This document shows positions 49,237 through 61,194 of a stretch of 64,000 bases of DNA, piece after piece. Below the pieces are notes generated by a model. It had not been told where the DNA came from and did no database searches. It saw only the letters and a list, made by a program, of their open reading frames with translations. The stretch lies in NCBI GenBank assembly GCA_905182985.1, contig CAJJDN010000099.1, forward strand, positions 212,040 to 276,039, in the 5' to 3' direction. The stretch is from Paramecium sonneborni (Eukaryota > Ciliophora > Oligohymenophorea > Peniculida > Parameciidae). Positions within the stretch are counted from its first letter, which is position 1; each line of letters opens with the position of its first letter. Made by a program: the position numbers and the translations under genes.

Positions 49237-52200
49237 ATGGAAGATCAATTAGAACTAACTTCACAATGGGGTTTCTATGAAATGTGCACTAAAAAGAATA
49301 ACAAGTTACCATGTCTTATACCACAGACTATTATCTTCGATAAACTTATGCCTAAGGTTTGGCTCTTCAATCCCAAATAATCTTAAGTAGTCATGAAAAA
49401 GAATTCTGACAAACTCACAAACCTTGAAATTGCCAAAGCTTTGCTTGGTATGAAATTCCCCAAAGACATTAAGATCGATACTCTTAGTCAATTGTATGAT
49501 CAAGCAAAGCAGAGTCCTCAATTCAAAGAGGTTCGAATATTGTTTTATAAAATTTAAGGAAACTCCAATCGCGTTCTTGTAGATGAAAAGAAATGAAGGA
49601 ATACCTATGAATCGATAAGAGTTATTACAATTTTTTGTTGAAGGCAAAGATCTATCCTCTTTGGCATACATGCAATAGTACATTGAAAATCAAAGTAGCT
49701 TGATTAATAGTTTGCAGATGAAGTCTACTATGTTGAGTACCATTATGATGTTGATTTCATTCCAATAACTTTCAAATTTTTCAAGAAGACTCTCACAATT
49801 AAAAGATTGAACAAAAGTACAACTGCTAAATCCAGCAATCCCTTTTAAACTCTTTTAATGCCAGTCTAAAGTTCTGGTTAAATCCCAGTTAGACAATAAG
49901 AAGTTTAGAAAGTGTAAACAATGTTTAAGTACTGCAATTCAACTCTAAATTAACGCTTTTAGGAAGTACATAAATATATTATGTCTACTTCTATAGGAAA
50001 CAAAAAAGATAGCATTTTATGTAGAAAAAGTATTCAAAGTAAAAATACGTAAGTTCACTCCAAAGTTCATTGTTGATCAAAGAGATCAAATATATTTTGC
50101 AGGTATCAAACAAATAACAATCCAAATTTAATAAGGAGGTAACATTTTACTTTTATTGATATAGCTCCATACTAAAAAGGTTTGAGAGAAGAAATTGCTA
50201 GTAATGGGTAATTTGATAATTTCATGATGGCATGCAAATAATTTAGGTTAGATAAAAATGCAAATAATGAATTCAAAAAATATCCAAATTAAATTGTTGA
50301 AGAAGATAAGAAACTTAGTAAAACTCTGTATAAGCATTTAATTCTTGAAAGATGTTAAGGTGATTTTTGTAATTACAAATTGATTGAAAAAAATAAGTAT
50401 TTTATAATCATTATTTGAAAGAGGTCCACTCTAATTGAGGAAAGGATTATTGGAGACTTATAAGAATGTATTCAAAGAATCAAAATAGACAGTTACAAAT
50501 ATGAGTACAAATTTACCTTATGAAATATCATTATAATTAATAGTAAGGACAAGAGATGATCATAAAGAAGTCATAGAATTATTTAAAAAATATAAAATTC
50601 ATTTAGAAAATTACAATCCAGAGGAGCATCCAGAAATAAAAGATGAATAATAACATCCATTTAGTAAAGAGAATTCAGATGTGTAAGCATTAATTAATTT
50701 ATACAAATCAGTTAAAATTTGTAAGAATTGTTTTATAATTTATTCAATGATATAGAGGCATTTTGAATCATAATTAAAAAAGGATATAAAAAATGGAGCT
50801 TAATTTATAAATGAAAAAAAGACATAATCATTACAAATAGATGAAGAAGCTGAGAGACGTAGAAAAAGAGAAGAAAATATTGTTAAAAGACAAGAGAAAT
50901 TGTAAATGAAGCCATCAACTTCAACAAAATCATTTAGAATTTTTAGAGCGCCAACCCAAAAAAGAAATTTTTTGATTACTTCTATACCTGAGAGTAGAAC
51001 TTCAAAAACAGCATCACCTTAAAAATTTAGAGATGTTTGCAAACAAATAGAAATAAATAGATTGACATTGGGTTATTTGAACTATTAAAAATTAAAGTAA
51101 TTTTAAAAACCAACTCAATTGGAATAATCTTAAGAGTTTTAAAATGAAGCAGATAATTTAATATAAACTTTAGCAGAATAGAGAGCTCAAAATGTCAGAA
51201 GAATTGATACAAATTAATAAGAGAGTAAAGAATTTTAAGTGAGAGCAGAGGAGATTAAGAAAATGTTGGCAAAAACTTCTAAAAAGGAATAGGAATGTAG
51301 AGCTATGTAAAAAGAATATTACAATTAAAAGATATAGGAAGGAGTAGAATAAGTATTATTAACAACATCATCTCATTATTATTATCATGTTAATTTTGAT
51401 ATAGTAAGAAAATTATATCAATTTCAATTAAGTACTCCAATGTAAGCATTGTCATATGATTTAAAATTTGATCAATTAAGAGCATTATAGATTGAAGAAG
51501 TTTGTTTGATGATGAATTATCCATCTCCTTGTTTTGAAATAACTTAATTAGAATATTTGGTAGTAGACTCTTAAACAGCTGTTCCCTATGCTTTATTTGA
51601 GAGTAACATAACTAAAAAGAAAGAAAAGAGTTCTTAATCAGGAATAGATTTAATAATCATACTTCATGATATTTTCGAATCATTTTTTGAGTATTCATAT
51701 TATTCATTCTTAGATACTATCCAATTATAGTGGAATTGATAAATGAAGCATAAAATAAGAAGGTTTTATTATTGAATACTCCTGGATAAGCTTATACTCT
51801 CTTTAACAAAGAGCAAATCTATACTAATATATACATAGCAGGTATTCTTGATTAAATTCTGTATGAATTATAAAAAAAAAACAAAATAGATTTATAAACT
51901 GATACTTTAAAAATTTTAGGAGTAGGTTCAGGAGGATTCCATGCATAATCATTTAGTATTTATTATAAAGATTCTTAGTTGTATAATGTTAAAACACAAT
52001 TCAGTTTAGTTAGATTGCATTTGTAAATTCATTTACTTCAATTTATCCATAATTAAAAAGTTTCTTCACTTAATCAATCAAGGTCTTTGAATCTCAACCT
52101 AAGAATATGCCAGAACTTGCTTTTGAATATACAAATACTATTATGAATACATAACCTATTTCTTAAGATCTACTTTCTTGTGTTTTATAACAAAATCCCA

Positions 52201-52527
52201 TAAATCAATTAGGTAGATAAGTTATATTGGAAGGTATATTATATTTAAATTATAGGTTTATTATAAAGTCCTTCATTTATGGAGAGATTCCAAAAGTTAA
52301 TTTTGAGTGTCTAAGTATACCATTCCTTAAAGAACTGTTTAGTTAATATATCTGAGGCTGATTTATTATAAACATTTTTATAGGATGAAACACTTGATGT
52401 GAATAATGTTGCATTATCAAAAAAGATTTAAATGAACAAAAGGACAATCTAATATATTGAAGGTGGACACTCTGTTTTATATGAAAATAAAGATCAATTA
52501 GTGTAAATTTTAAACAGATTAGCATGA
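49237..52527 (+). CDS. Large protein with C-terminal alpha/beta-hydrolase domain
   Basis: Starts MEDQLELTSQWGFYEM. At least seven introns restore frame, for example 28 bases at 49530, 23 at 49694, 31 at 49969, 26 at 50135, 25 at 50398 and 23 at 51694. The N-terminal 700 residues have a folded part (FYVEKVFKVKIRKFTPKF) and a charged coiled middle. From about 51640 an alpha/beta-hydrolase core appears: IDLIIILHDIFES, KKVLLLNTPGQAY, a nucleophile-elbow-like GVGSGGFHAQ with serine as nucleophile, and a closing histidine in YIEGGHSVLYENKD just before the stop. This predicts a lipase/esterase-type activity. The combination of a long N-terminal region and a hydrolase resembles FAM135 in outline, but I do not assign it. 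Confidence 0.75.
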
Positions 52528-52549
52528 CTTATATTAATAATTTATTACA

Positions 52550-53904
52550 ATGTATAAGTTTCTTATATTAACGTACATACTTTTCACAATATGTCAAACT
52601 AAAAAGGTTTAGAAGAGTTTTCGAATCAGAGAGATGTCAGATTGGGAATATTTGACAAAATTTGGAGCTGAAATTGGAGATTTCACTTATCATATCAAAT
52701 TCAGAATTATTGGATTAGAATCATAAGAAATGAAAGAAAAAACATTTCCAATCCTATTTTAATTATATTTAGATGAAGAATGGCCTGAAGCTTTAGAAAG
52801 ATCAGAATGTGAAGTAAATAAAAATACTATCTGATTAAATTAGAGAGTTTCTTTAGCCAGAAAAAAATAGACAATTAAAGTACCTGGAAATGGAGAATAC
52901 TCTCAAGTATACTCAGGAAATATCAAAGCTAAAATTAGAGCACATATGTGGTATTATACTATATCTGATTGTGATCGAAAATTAAGAGATGAATTCAAAG
53001 AAGATTAGTATAGAAAACTTAAATTTGAAGTGGATATTCATATAAAGAATGTTGATAAAACTGAATTCTCTGTTGAACAATTTGGAATTCAATATTTTAT
53101 GATTTTGGTAGTTTTAGTTGACATGTTAATGTTCGCTTATAATGGTTATTACATAGTTAAAAGACATGAAAAATATGAAGAATTTAGTTTGGCTTTGTTT
53201 CTATTAGTCATTACTTTATTTCTTGAAATTATTTCCTATGGTGTGAATTTATTACATTTGTGGGTTTACAGTTATAATGGCCAAGGCGTTTTTGTATTAC
53301 ATGTGATTTCAGTTATTGTGTAGGTAAGCATTAATCATTAGCATAGGTTGCATCATAATTTTCTTTAACTATGATTTTAATTATGTTATCTTGGGGTTGG
53401 TAAATAAATTTTACTAAATTTGATAATTTCGAAACATTCCTTCCTTTATCACTATTAATAGCATTTTTTTAATTAACTATTGTTGGAGTAGGTTTTATTG
53501 ATTATGATTCTTACTATAAGGATCATAATTATGAAGGTTTGGTTGGTTGGTTGGCATCATTTATATTTATAGGAGAATTTATCTATTTTATAAATGGATT
53601 GTCTAATACATCTAAAAATAGTAGTGCAACCGTAAAATAATTTATATTAATGCTTGGAATATATGGTGGATTCTATTTTATTAGTTTTCCAGTACTCTAA
53701 ACTATTAATTTGGTATTTAAATTTCAATTAACAATTTAGATAGTTGCCAGATATCTTAGGCATAAAGTAATGGAAATAGGGACAATATCTTTAAGAACTT
53801 CAGCTATTTTACTTTTGACACATTTATTTAATTCTAAAAAATCATTATTTGCTTAAATTTCTTATGATAGTAAAAGCTTTTTAGATAGAAACAAAGAAGA
53901 GTGA
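52550..53904 (+). CDS. GPR180/TMEM145-type seven-helix membrane protein
   Basis: A signal peptide (MYKFLILTYILFTIC) and a luminal beta-rich N-terminal domain of about 150 residues precede a membrane domain of seven helices. The helices include FGIQYFMILVVLVDMLMF, FSLALFLLVITLFLEII and the family hallmark MLSWGWQINF. The layout matches the GPR180/TMEM145 (intimal thickness-related receptor) family, whose members sit in the secretory pathway or at the surface. Introns of 30 bases (near 52821) and 23 bases (53323-53345) restore frame. It starts 22 bases after the previous stop. The last 124 coding bases are repeated after the N at 54995. Confidence 0.82.
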
Positions 53905-56209
53905 ATATTATTTTTGTTAATTATTATTCTTATATAAATCAAAAATATTTTCTATAAAGCCATCCTGCTATTCCACAAGTAGTCAGTAAAACACCTGCTA
54001 TTTTTAAATTTTTATAAAGATCACTTTTAATAGGTTCTGATATTGTATCAATTTCATCTTTTGATTTATTTAATTATTATGATTTTTTATCTATAATAAT
54101 AGTAGAATCTTAAATGATTGATTCTTGTTAAATTAATTATGGAATATCATCACTATCATTCATTTCAGTATCTTTTTCTTTGATATCTTCATCTAATTAT
54201 TACTATTAATAGATGTTTTGAAACTCTTCTTTTAATGTCATCATACCCATTCTATTGAAACTGGATTCTGAGGAAATAGAAGCAAACGAAGATTTATTCT
54301 TATGATGTTTTTTTATTTCACTATGAGTTTCCCATTTCTTCTCTGAATTCTTACTACTTATAATAGGAACCGCTGATTTAAAATACCATGGTTATTTATT
54401 AGATGTTAATTCATGATTTTTATTCTAATCTTCATCCGAACTAGATTATTTTACTTCATCATCTTCATTTAATTCAGAAAATGCTCTAAAATCATCATCA
54501 TTCTATTTAGATATTTATCTTTATCGAATTTATTTCTCTCCCAAATTATGATGCGTCTTAAATCTAAATGCACCTGATGTCAATATTGGATCCAATTATT
54601 CTAAGTCTTATTATCTAGGAGAATTTAAACTAGAATCTTTCATATTTATTTAAGCTAATTCTTGTTTTATATAAATTAGTTAAGAAATACTTTCTAAAAC
54701 CTCTTTATTAATATTATCTCTCTATATTTACAAATTCTCATATAATTCTTCAAGGTGCTCAAAATGAATTTAATTATGTTATACATGTATCTTCCAATTA
54801 TGAATAATTACTGACAAAGTTTTCAAGTTTTGTCTTTCTGTTTTAACTTACTCCACTTTGATTTAATTAAACTAAGTCTTTTATTATTTTTGTTGATTTC
54901 ATCATTCTATAATTGAAATTCAAACCATGCTATTGTAACTCATTTAATCTAATTAAATTGTTATCATATGTCTAACGTACCTAAACATTTATTANGACAA
55001 TATCTTTAAGAACTTCAGCTATTTTACTTTTGACACATTTATTTAATTCTAAAAAATCATTATTTGCTTAAATTTCTTATGATAGTAAAAGCTTTTTAGA
55101 TAGAAACAAAGAAGAGTGAATATTATTTTTGTTAATTATTATTCTTATATAAATCAAAAATATTTTCTATAAAGCCATCCTGCTATTCCACAAGTAGTCA
55201 GTAAAACACCTGCTATTTTTAAATTTTTATAAAGATCACTTTTAATAGGTTCTGATATTGTATCAATTTCATCTTTTGATTTATTTAATTATTATGATTT
55301 TTTATCTATAATAATAGTAGAATCTTAAATGATTGATTCTTGTTAAATTAATTATGGAATATCATCACTATCATTCATTTCAGTATCTTTTTCTTTGATA
55401 TCTTCATCTAATTATTACTATTAATAGATGTTTTGAAACTCTTCTTTTAATGTCATCATACCCATTCTATTGAAACTGGATTCTGAGGAAATAGAAGCAA
55501 ACGAAGATTTATTCTTATGATGTTTTTTTATTTCACTATGAGTTTCCCATTTCTTCTCTGAATTCTTACTACTTATAATAGGAACCGCTGATTTAAAATA
55601 CCATGGTTATTTATTAGATGTTAATTCATGATTTTTATTCTAATCTTCATCCGAACTAGATTATTTTACTTCATCATCTTCATTTAATTCAGAAAATGCT
55701 CTAAAATCATCATCATTCTATTTAGATATTTATCTTTATCGAATTTATTTCTCTCCCAAATTATGATGCGTCTTAAATCTAAATGCACCTGATGTCAATA
55801 TTGGATCCAATTATTCTAAGTCTTATTATCTAGGAGAATTTAAACTAGAATCTTTCATATTTATTTAAGCTAATTCTTGTTTTATATAAATTAGTTAAGA
55901 AATACTTTCTAAAACCTCTTTATTAATATTATCTCTCTATATTTACAAATTCTCATATAATTCTTCAAGGTGCTCAAAATGAATTTAATTATGTTATACA
56001 TGTATCTTCCAATTATGAATAATTACTGACAAAGTTTTCAAGTTTTGTCTTTCTGTTTTAACTTACTCCACTTTGATTTAATTAAACTAAGTCTTTTATT
56101 ATTTTTGTTGATTTCATCATTCTATAATTGAAATTCAAACCATGCTATTGTAACTCATTTAATCTAATTAAATTGTTATCATATGTCTAACGTACCTAAA
56201 CATTTATTA
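53781..56209. repeat. Direct duplication of 1,214 bases around a single N (assembly artefact)
   Basis: Bases 53781-54994 are repeated at 54996-56209 with no difference that I could see, separated by one N at 54995. The first copy breaks inside the tail-anchored gene. The second copy starts inside the GPR180-like gene and reads on through the complete tail-anchored gene. This is the pattern of two overlapping contig ends joined with a one-base gap instead of being merged. Confidence 0.9.
53939..54994 (-). pseudogene. Truncated first copy of the tail-anchored coiled-coil gene
   Basis: Identical to the 3' part of the complete gene at 55154-56760 and cut off by the N at 54995, so its 5' end is missing. 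It lies wholly within the duplicated block and should be merged with the complete copy rather than counted as a gene. Confidence 0.85.
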
Positions 56210-56760
56210 TTTAATTGTTTACTTGTAAATAACTACTTTTTAATTAATCGTTTTACTATCTCAAAGAACTAGCCAATTTAGTAAACTCTATATTTTCCTC
56301 TTATAACAATACACATTTCTCCTTACACATCAATATTCCATCCTTAAGATCTTCAAATTAATGTTAATCTTATTCTCTTTTATTTTTATTCTCCAAAACC
56401 TTTTCTAAACTTATTAATTCCTATTCTCTTTAATCTAATTTCTAAAGCAATTACTCTCTTTACTCTCTAATATTATCCAAAATTTAGCCTTATGTCTACA
56501 ATAACTGCTCTTGTTACACTTTCTCTTAACTTATTTTCAATATTCTTTAGCTAATCAAAGTTTGCTCGAATTCTATTTATTAAAACTTGCTTGAGTAAAT
56601 TTTAAGAAACTACTAAAAAACCTCATCTAGTTATTAAGTTGGATTGTTATTCTATTCATACTTACCATTATATGATATTAGTATTTAAATCAAATTTTAC
56701 TACCAACCTAAACTTAAGGGATTCATCTATTTAATTATTTTATTATTTTTTATTATTCAT
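55154..56760 (-). CDS. Tail-anchored coiled-coil protein
   Basis: Read from ATG at 56758-56760 (MNNKKQQNNQIDESLKF), an unusually long 43-base intron joins to a strong coiled coil (QEQLLQTQGQILDNIREQ, LEKVLENKNKREQD). A 31-base intron is near 56163-56193. Further on, the linker is acidic and serine-rich (KQNDDDFRAFSELNEDDE, SSFASISSESSFNR). The C-terminal 25 residues are one hydrophobic helix with a short basic end (KIAGVLLTTCGIAGWLYRKYF), the form of a tail-anchored membrane protein inserted after translation. This suggests a tether on the ER, mitochondrion or another organelle. Function is not known. The start and first intron are less certain than the rest. Confidence 0.65.
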
Positions 56761-57106
56761 GTATACAAATAAATCATTATAATTATTATTTAATCATCAA
56801 TTCTTTTCAGCATAACATTTCTTACTCTAAATCATATTTTTTAACTTATATACGTATACATCTTATCAAAAATTACTCTCCAACCTAAATCAAATTTAAA
56901 ATTATTTACAATTCTATTAAATAAACCAGAAAATTCATAATATTTAAATCTACTAAATTCCTCTTTATTTATTTCAACTCTTCAATTATACTTTATAAGA
57001 ATACAATTTATCTAAATAATAAAATCATAGGTGGTAATTTATTTTTATGAACAGTATATTATTTAAATGATTATATCAAAATTATAATTTTCTAGATCCA
57101 CACATA

Positions 57107-57582
57107 ATGCAGCATTTAAATATTATTTAAGGTTCTGTGTGATAAGAATTTTTAGACAATTACATTGATCTTTAAATTCCTGATTTAAATAAATGGGACA
57201 ATCTATAGGAAAGTTCATTTATAATTATTTTTAAGTTTGCGAAAATCTATGCGTTTTTGATTTTTCTGAAATGACTTATTATAATTTCTAACTTTTGCCT
57301 GAATTGAAACGAAAACTTTATTGGCAATATTTTCACATTTATAAAAAATAAATTGGTATAATTCACTAATTTAATTACTCTCTTTTTATAAGTTCTATTA
57401 TATCTAAACTTTCAATTCTTTACCCTTATTCTTAATTTTAGATTTATAATAAAGTTTCTACAAATATTTAAACACTTGTATTTATTGTATCTTCAGTTGA
57501 GGTTGTGTAATTTAGTAAATAATAGAGTTGCATAATATTATATATTTCTCTAACATAATTTATATATTTAAGAAAGGATTGA
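57107..57582 (+). CDS. Hypothetical protein with two tiny introns
   Basis: Removing introns of 24 bases (about 57130-57153) and 23 bases (about 57214-57236) joins MQHLNIIQ, DNYIDLQIPDLNKWDNLQE and ICENLCVFDFSEMTYYNF into one continuous protein. It continues LPELKRKLYWQYFHIYKKQ and on to TGA at 57580-57582. An upstream ATG at 57047 with a further 42-base intron is an alternative start. The second half past KKQ is hydrophobic and its exon structure is uncertain. The coding call rests on frame recovery at two consecutive clean introns. No family is recognised. Confidence 0.45.
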
Positions 57583-57664
57583 GAGAAAATCATGTAAGAT
57601 TAATTATATATATAATTATTATAACTTATTGATAGCCTAGCAATCAATTTTTATATATAATAAA

Positions 57665-59092
57665 TCATATCTTGCGAATCTCAAAAAGCTAAACTCTACT
57701 ATTCTGTTTATATTGTAAGAGAGGATCAACATTTTGAGGATCTTTAATATGAAATGGTAATTCAGAGTAATATGTAATAGCCATTTTATATTCTCTACAT
57801 AACTCTTGAACTTTTTCTTTTTCTTACAATTCCAATAATTAGGAGATATCACTATAAATTAAAATCAATCTTCCTTTAGTAGAATCAAGTGATTCAATTT
57901 ATAAATATCTATTAGCAAATTCAAAGATTGACTTTAGCATAATACCATCTGGATCTGTTACTGTATTTTCAATAGAATCATCAATGCGTATTTTAGATGC
58001 TTGAATCCAAGGAGGATTAGCAATAATCAAATTGAATTTAGCAGGATATCTAATTATTAATAAAGATCTAATTACTTAAACACTGTTAATTGATATTATA
58101 ATGTTTCAATATCTGTAATATCTCCAAGTTCTGCTGTATAATTTTTATATTCTAAACATTAAGCATTAATTTTAGCTGATTTGACTGCGTTTTCAATATT
58201 GTCTAATGAATAGATATTTATTTCTTTATCCTTAAGGCTTCTCAATAATACATCATTAGCAATAAATCCAAGAACACCAGTTCCACAACCCAAATCAATC
58301 ACATTATAAAGAGAAGAATGAGTCCTATAAAATGGATTATTAATATTACACATCATGTATTTTAACTAATTTCTGCATATAGGAATGGAATAAAACTTAA
58401 TATTATCTTTAAGTTGGAGGAAATACACCATACAAAGCATATATTTTTTTATAGTTTAAAAATTCTATTGCCACACCTTCTTTCTCATAATTATAAGCAG
58501 TAACAATTCCCTAATAAGCACTAAATGGTAATAGATAGCTATATTTTCGATATCCTATTTGACTAATGTTTTCTGGTTGCTCTTCTAAATGATATTTCAA
58601 ATCTCCACATTCAGGTAATGTTCCTTGTATTCTTACTTCTCCATTATAACTCACAATTAAACACATTCTTGAAAGCATAAGTTTTTATTGATTCTAAATA
58701 TGTCTATATAAATTAAATATGTCTTTTGGACCTTTACATTTTGAGAATGGATTACGAGGTCTTTTTGGAGTACCAAAAAATTACAAATCTATTTACTTTT
58801 TAGTTGCCTAATAAATTTCAATCGCATTCCTTAAATGCATCTTTTCACAATCAAATATAATCAATGAATTCATATCCTTTTTAAAAAGACTCTTAATGAA
58901 GTTTGATCCAACTCCATCTAATAAAAAATATGCATTTGTGATGCTCTCTAATTGCTTTTACTTTAAATATGGATTCCGTGTCATTTTTAGTAAACCATAG
59001 GCTGTATCAAATAGTCCATCTTAATAATGAATATTAACTGGTTCTATTTTAATTGAGGAACAAAAACTAAGCCTGATTAATCTATTTATCAT
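57665..59092 (-). CDS. SAM-dependent methyltransferase with NPPW motif
   Basis: About 450 residues starting MINRLIRLSFCSS. The C-terminal half is a Rossmann-type methyltransferase: motif I NVIDLGCGTGVLGFIA (near 58250-58300), an acidic motif II in IYSLDNIENAV, and the active-site motif IV IIANPPWIQAS (near 58000-58030). The NPP[YW] motif is typical of enzymes that methylate nitrogen or exocyclic amines, such as the HemK and METTL5 classes. The N-terminal 200 residues are not recognised and may give substrate specificity. Introns are inferred near 58415 (22 bases) and 58047 (26 bases). The substrate cannot be told from sequence alone. Confidence 0.82.
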
Positions 59093-59493
59093 AAATAAAT
59101 TATTTAATATACTACAACATACAACAAATCAAACTAATATTTTGATTTATAACACTTTTTGCATTCAAATCAATGATTTTAACTCAAATGAATTTAACTT
59201 CTTTGATTTAGAATGTAAAATTAAATTATCATAAATAATTTTGTACAATAAATATTTGTTACGCATTATTCAGTTTACAACATCAATCAATAATATTTTT
59301 TATATTAATTTTCACTCACTTATTCATAAAATAAGTATACTAATTCAATCATCATTTTATATGTATAATCTATTTTAGAAAACATAGGAATACTATTACT
59401 TTGCATTTTAAAAATTTTTAAAAACAACATTTCTTAAAAAATTTTGATTATTTTTTTTATTATATCAATATTACTTAGAACAGCTTTGTTTAA
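59093..59493. promoter_or_regulatory. Divergent upstream region
   Basis: About 400 A+T-rich bases between the methyltransferase start and the start of the small plus-strand gene. The right-hand end (from 59465) belongs to the duplicated block. No gene or clear motif was found. Confidence 0.4.
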
Positions 59494-59790
59494 ATGAATA
59501 TATAAACTCAGCAGATCACAATTACAAGTGAAAAAGTTTTAAAAACTTAAGGAGACAGTTCAGAAAATGTGATACCTGATTCTGACTAAGAAGAAAATTT
59601 GTAGAGTCCTTTTTATAAGGGAATACCATCCTCATAATCCAAACCTTTCAAACATATACGATTTAGTGGAACTAACTAAATATGTTATATTCCTAGAAAG
59701 GGCAAAAAAGATCTCTCCCCATCACCGACTAGAAAAAGTTCCTAATCAATTCAATCAATACTCAAAAATAAAGACAGAGTAAATAAATGA
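59494..59790 (+). CDS. Small disordered protein with PP1-binding-like motif
   Basis: A 99-codon frame from ATG to TGA with no intron. It starts MNIQTQQITITSEK and is rich in S, K, P and Q, so probably disordered. The segment KPFKHIRFSG followed by QICYIPRKG resembles the RVxF-type docking site for protein phosphatase 1 ([KR]x[VI]xF) and the spacing seen in small PP1 inhibitors, where a VxYIP-like stretch follows. This is inference from a short motif. It lies at the edge of the duplicated block, so an identical copy appears at 60692. Confidence 0.5.
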
Positions 59791-59996
59791 TTTATAGTTT
59801 GTTTAAAATGATTTTTCATTAAATAACATATATATAATGGAGGTTAAATATAGAAAATATTGAATAAATAATTAAGAATTAAATAGATTCATTATTTAAT
59901 AATTATTATAAATAATATAAGAGAAACAAAATGAAAGCAAAAATACAAGATGAGTTGCAGAAATAATAAAATAAAAAGACTTAGTTGAATATAATC

Positions 59997-60661
59997 TCAT
60001 CCTTAAATTGATGTTTTTACAAGTTTTCTGTTTTTAGGAACAGATGTTTAATTTGATTTAATCATATTCTCATCTTCGTCTGACTATTTAAATTAAAAAA
60101 TAAATTTACCATTTAAGAGTTCTTTAACTATAAAAAAATGGAGGATGTTTGAAGTTCTAAACGAAAGGCATTCTAAATAAATACTAATAAATGTAAATAC
60201 CTATTTCATAGTCAAAAGACATGTTCCTAATTGAATTGGAGTTAGGCATTCCTTGAGTTATTCCCACATCTAATCTACTTTATTAGCTTCACCTTAAATC
60301 ATTTTTAATTAAACTTTAATATTCTGTATACAACTAGAATTATATTTTATATATTTTATTACTCTGATATAGTATTTCTGACACTTTATAATTTAGATTT
60401 CATTTTTTTAACTTTTACAATTTATTCTGGTTTAATTTAAGTCTTTTTAAAAACATCCTTCATCCAATCAGTATAATCACTAATATAAGATCTTTAGTAC
60501 TCAGATTATTAAGCAAAAAAGTCTTTATCCTTTTCTAATGAATAAATAAGGTATTTAGTTTAAATAGGTAGACATACTTCAACCATTGAATCAAAATATT
60601 ATCTTGCAGCATCATTTCTTTCTTAACTATTTGAATTCGTTCTATATCTCAAAGCATCTAA
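59997..60661 (-). pseudogene. Truncated first copy of the bZIP gene 3' end
   Basis: Same sequence as 61195-61859, the C-terminal coding part of the bZIP gene, cut at the N at 60662. It lacks the basic region and start. It belongs to the duplicated block and is not a separate gene. Confidence 0.85.
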
Positions 60662-60691
60662 NTCAATATTACTTAGAACAGCTTTGTTTAA

Positions 60692-60988
60692 ATGAATATA
60701 TAAACTCAGCAGATCACAATTACAAGTGAAAAAGTTTTAAAAACTTAAGGAGACAGTTCAGAAAATGTGATACCTGATTCTGACTAAGAAGAAAATTTGT
60801 AGAGTCCTTTTTATAAGGGAATACCATCCTCATAATCCAAACCTTTCAAACATATACGATTTAGTGGAACTAACTAAATATGTTATATTCCTAGAAAGGG
60901 CAAAAAAGATCTCTCCCCATCACCGACTAGAAAAAGTTCCTAATCAATTCAATCAATACTCAAAAATAAAGACAGAGTAAATAAATGA
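60692..60988 (+). CDS. Second copy of the small PP1-motif protein (duplicate)
   Basis: Identical to 59494-59790 and offset by 1,198 bases within the duplicated block. If the block is an assembly artefact, only one gene exists. The copy directly upstream at 59494 has the natural upstream context. Confidence 0.6.
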
Positions 60989-61194
60989 TTTATAGTTTGT
61001 TTAAAATGATTTTTCATTAAATAACATATATATAATGGAGGTTAAATATAGAAAATATTGAATAAATAATTAAGAATTAAATAGATTCATTATTTAATAA
61101 TTATTATAAATAATATAAGAGAAACAAAATGAAAGCAAAAATACAAGATGAGTTGCAGAAATAATAAAATAAAAAGACTTAGTTGAATATAATC

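Noticed and set aside
54995..54995. Programmed macronuclear rearrangement or tandem gene duplication at the N
   Set aside because: Copies identical as far as I could see, an N exactly at the junction and one copy cut mid-gene fit a scaffolding artefact better.
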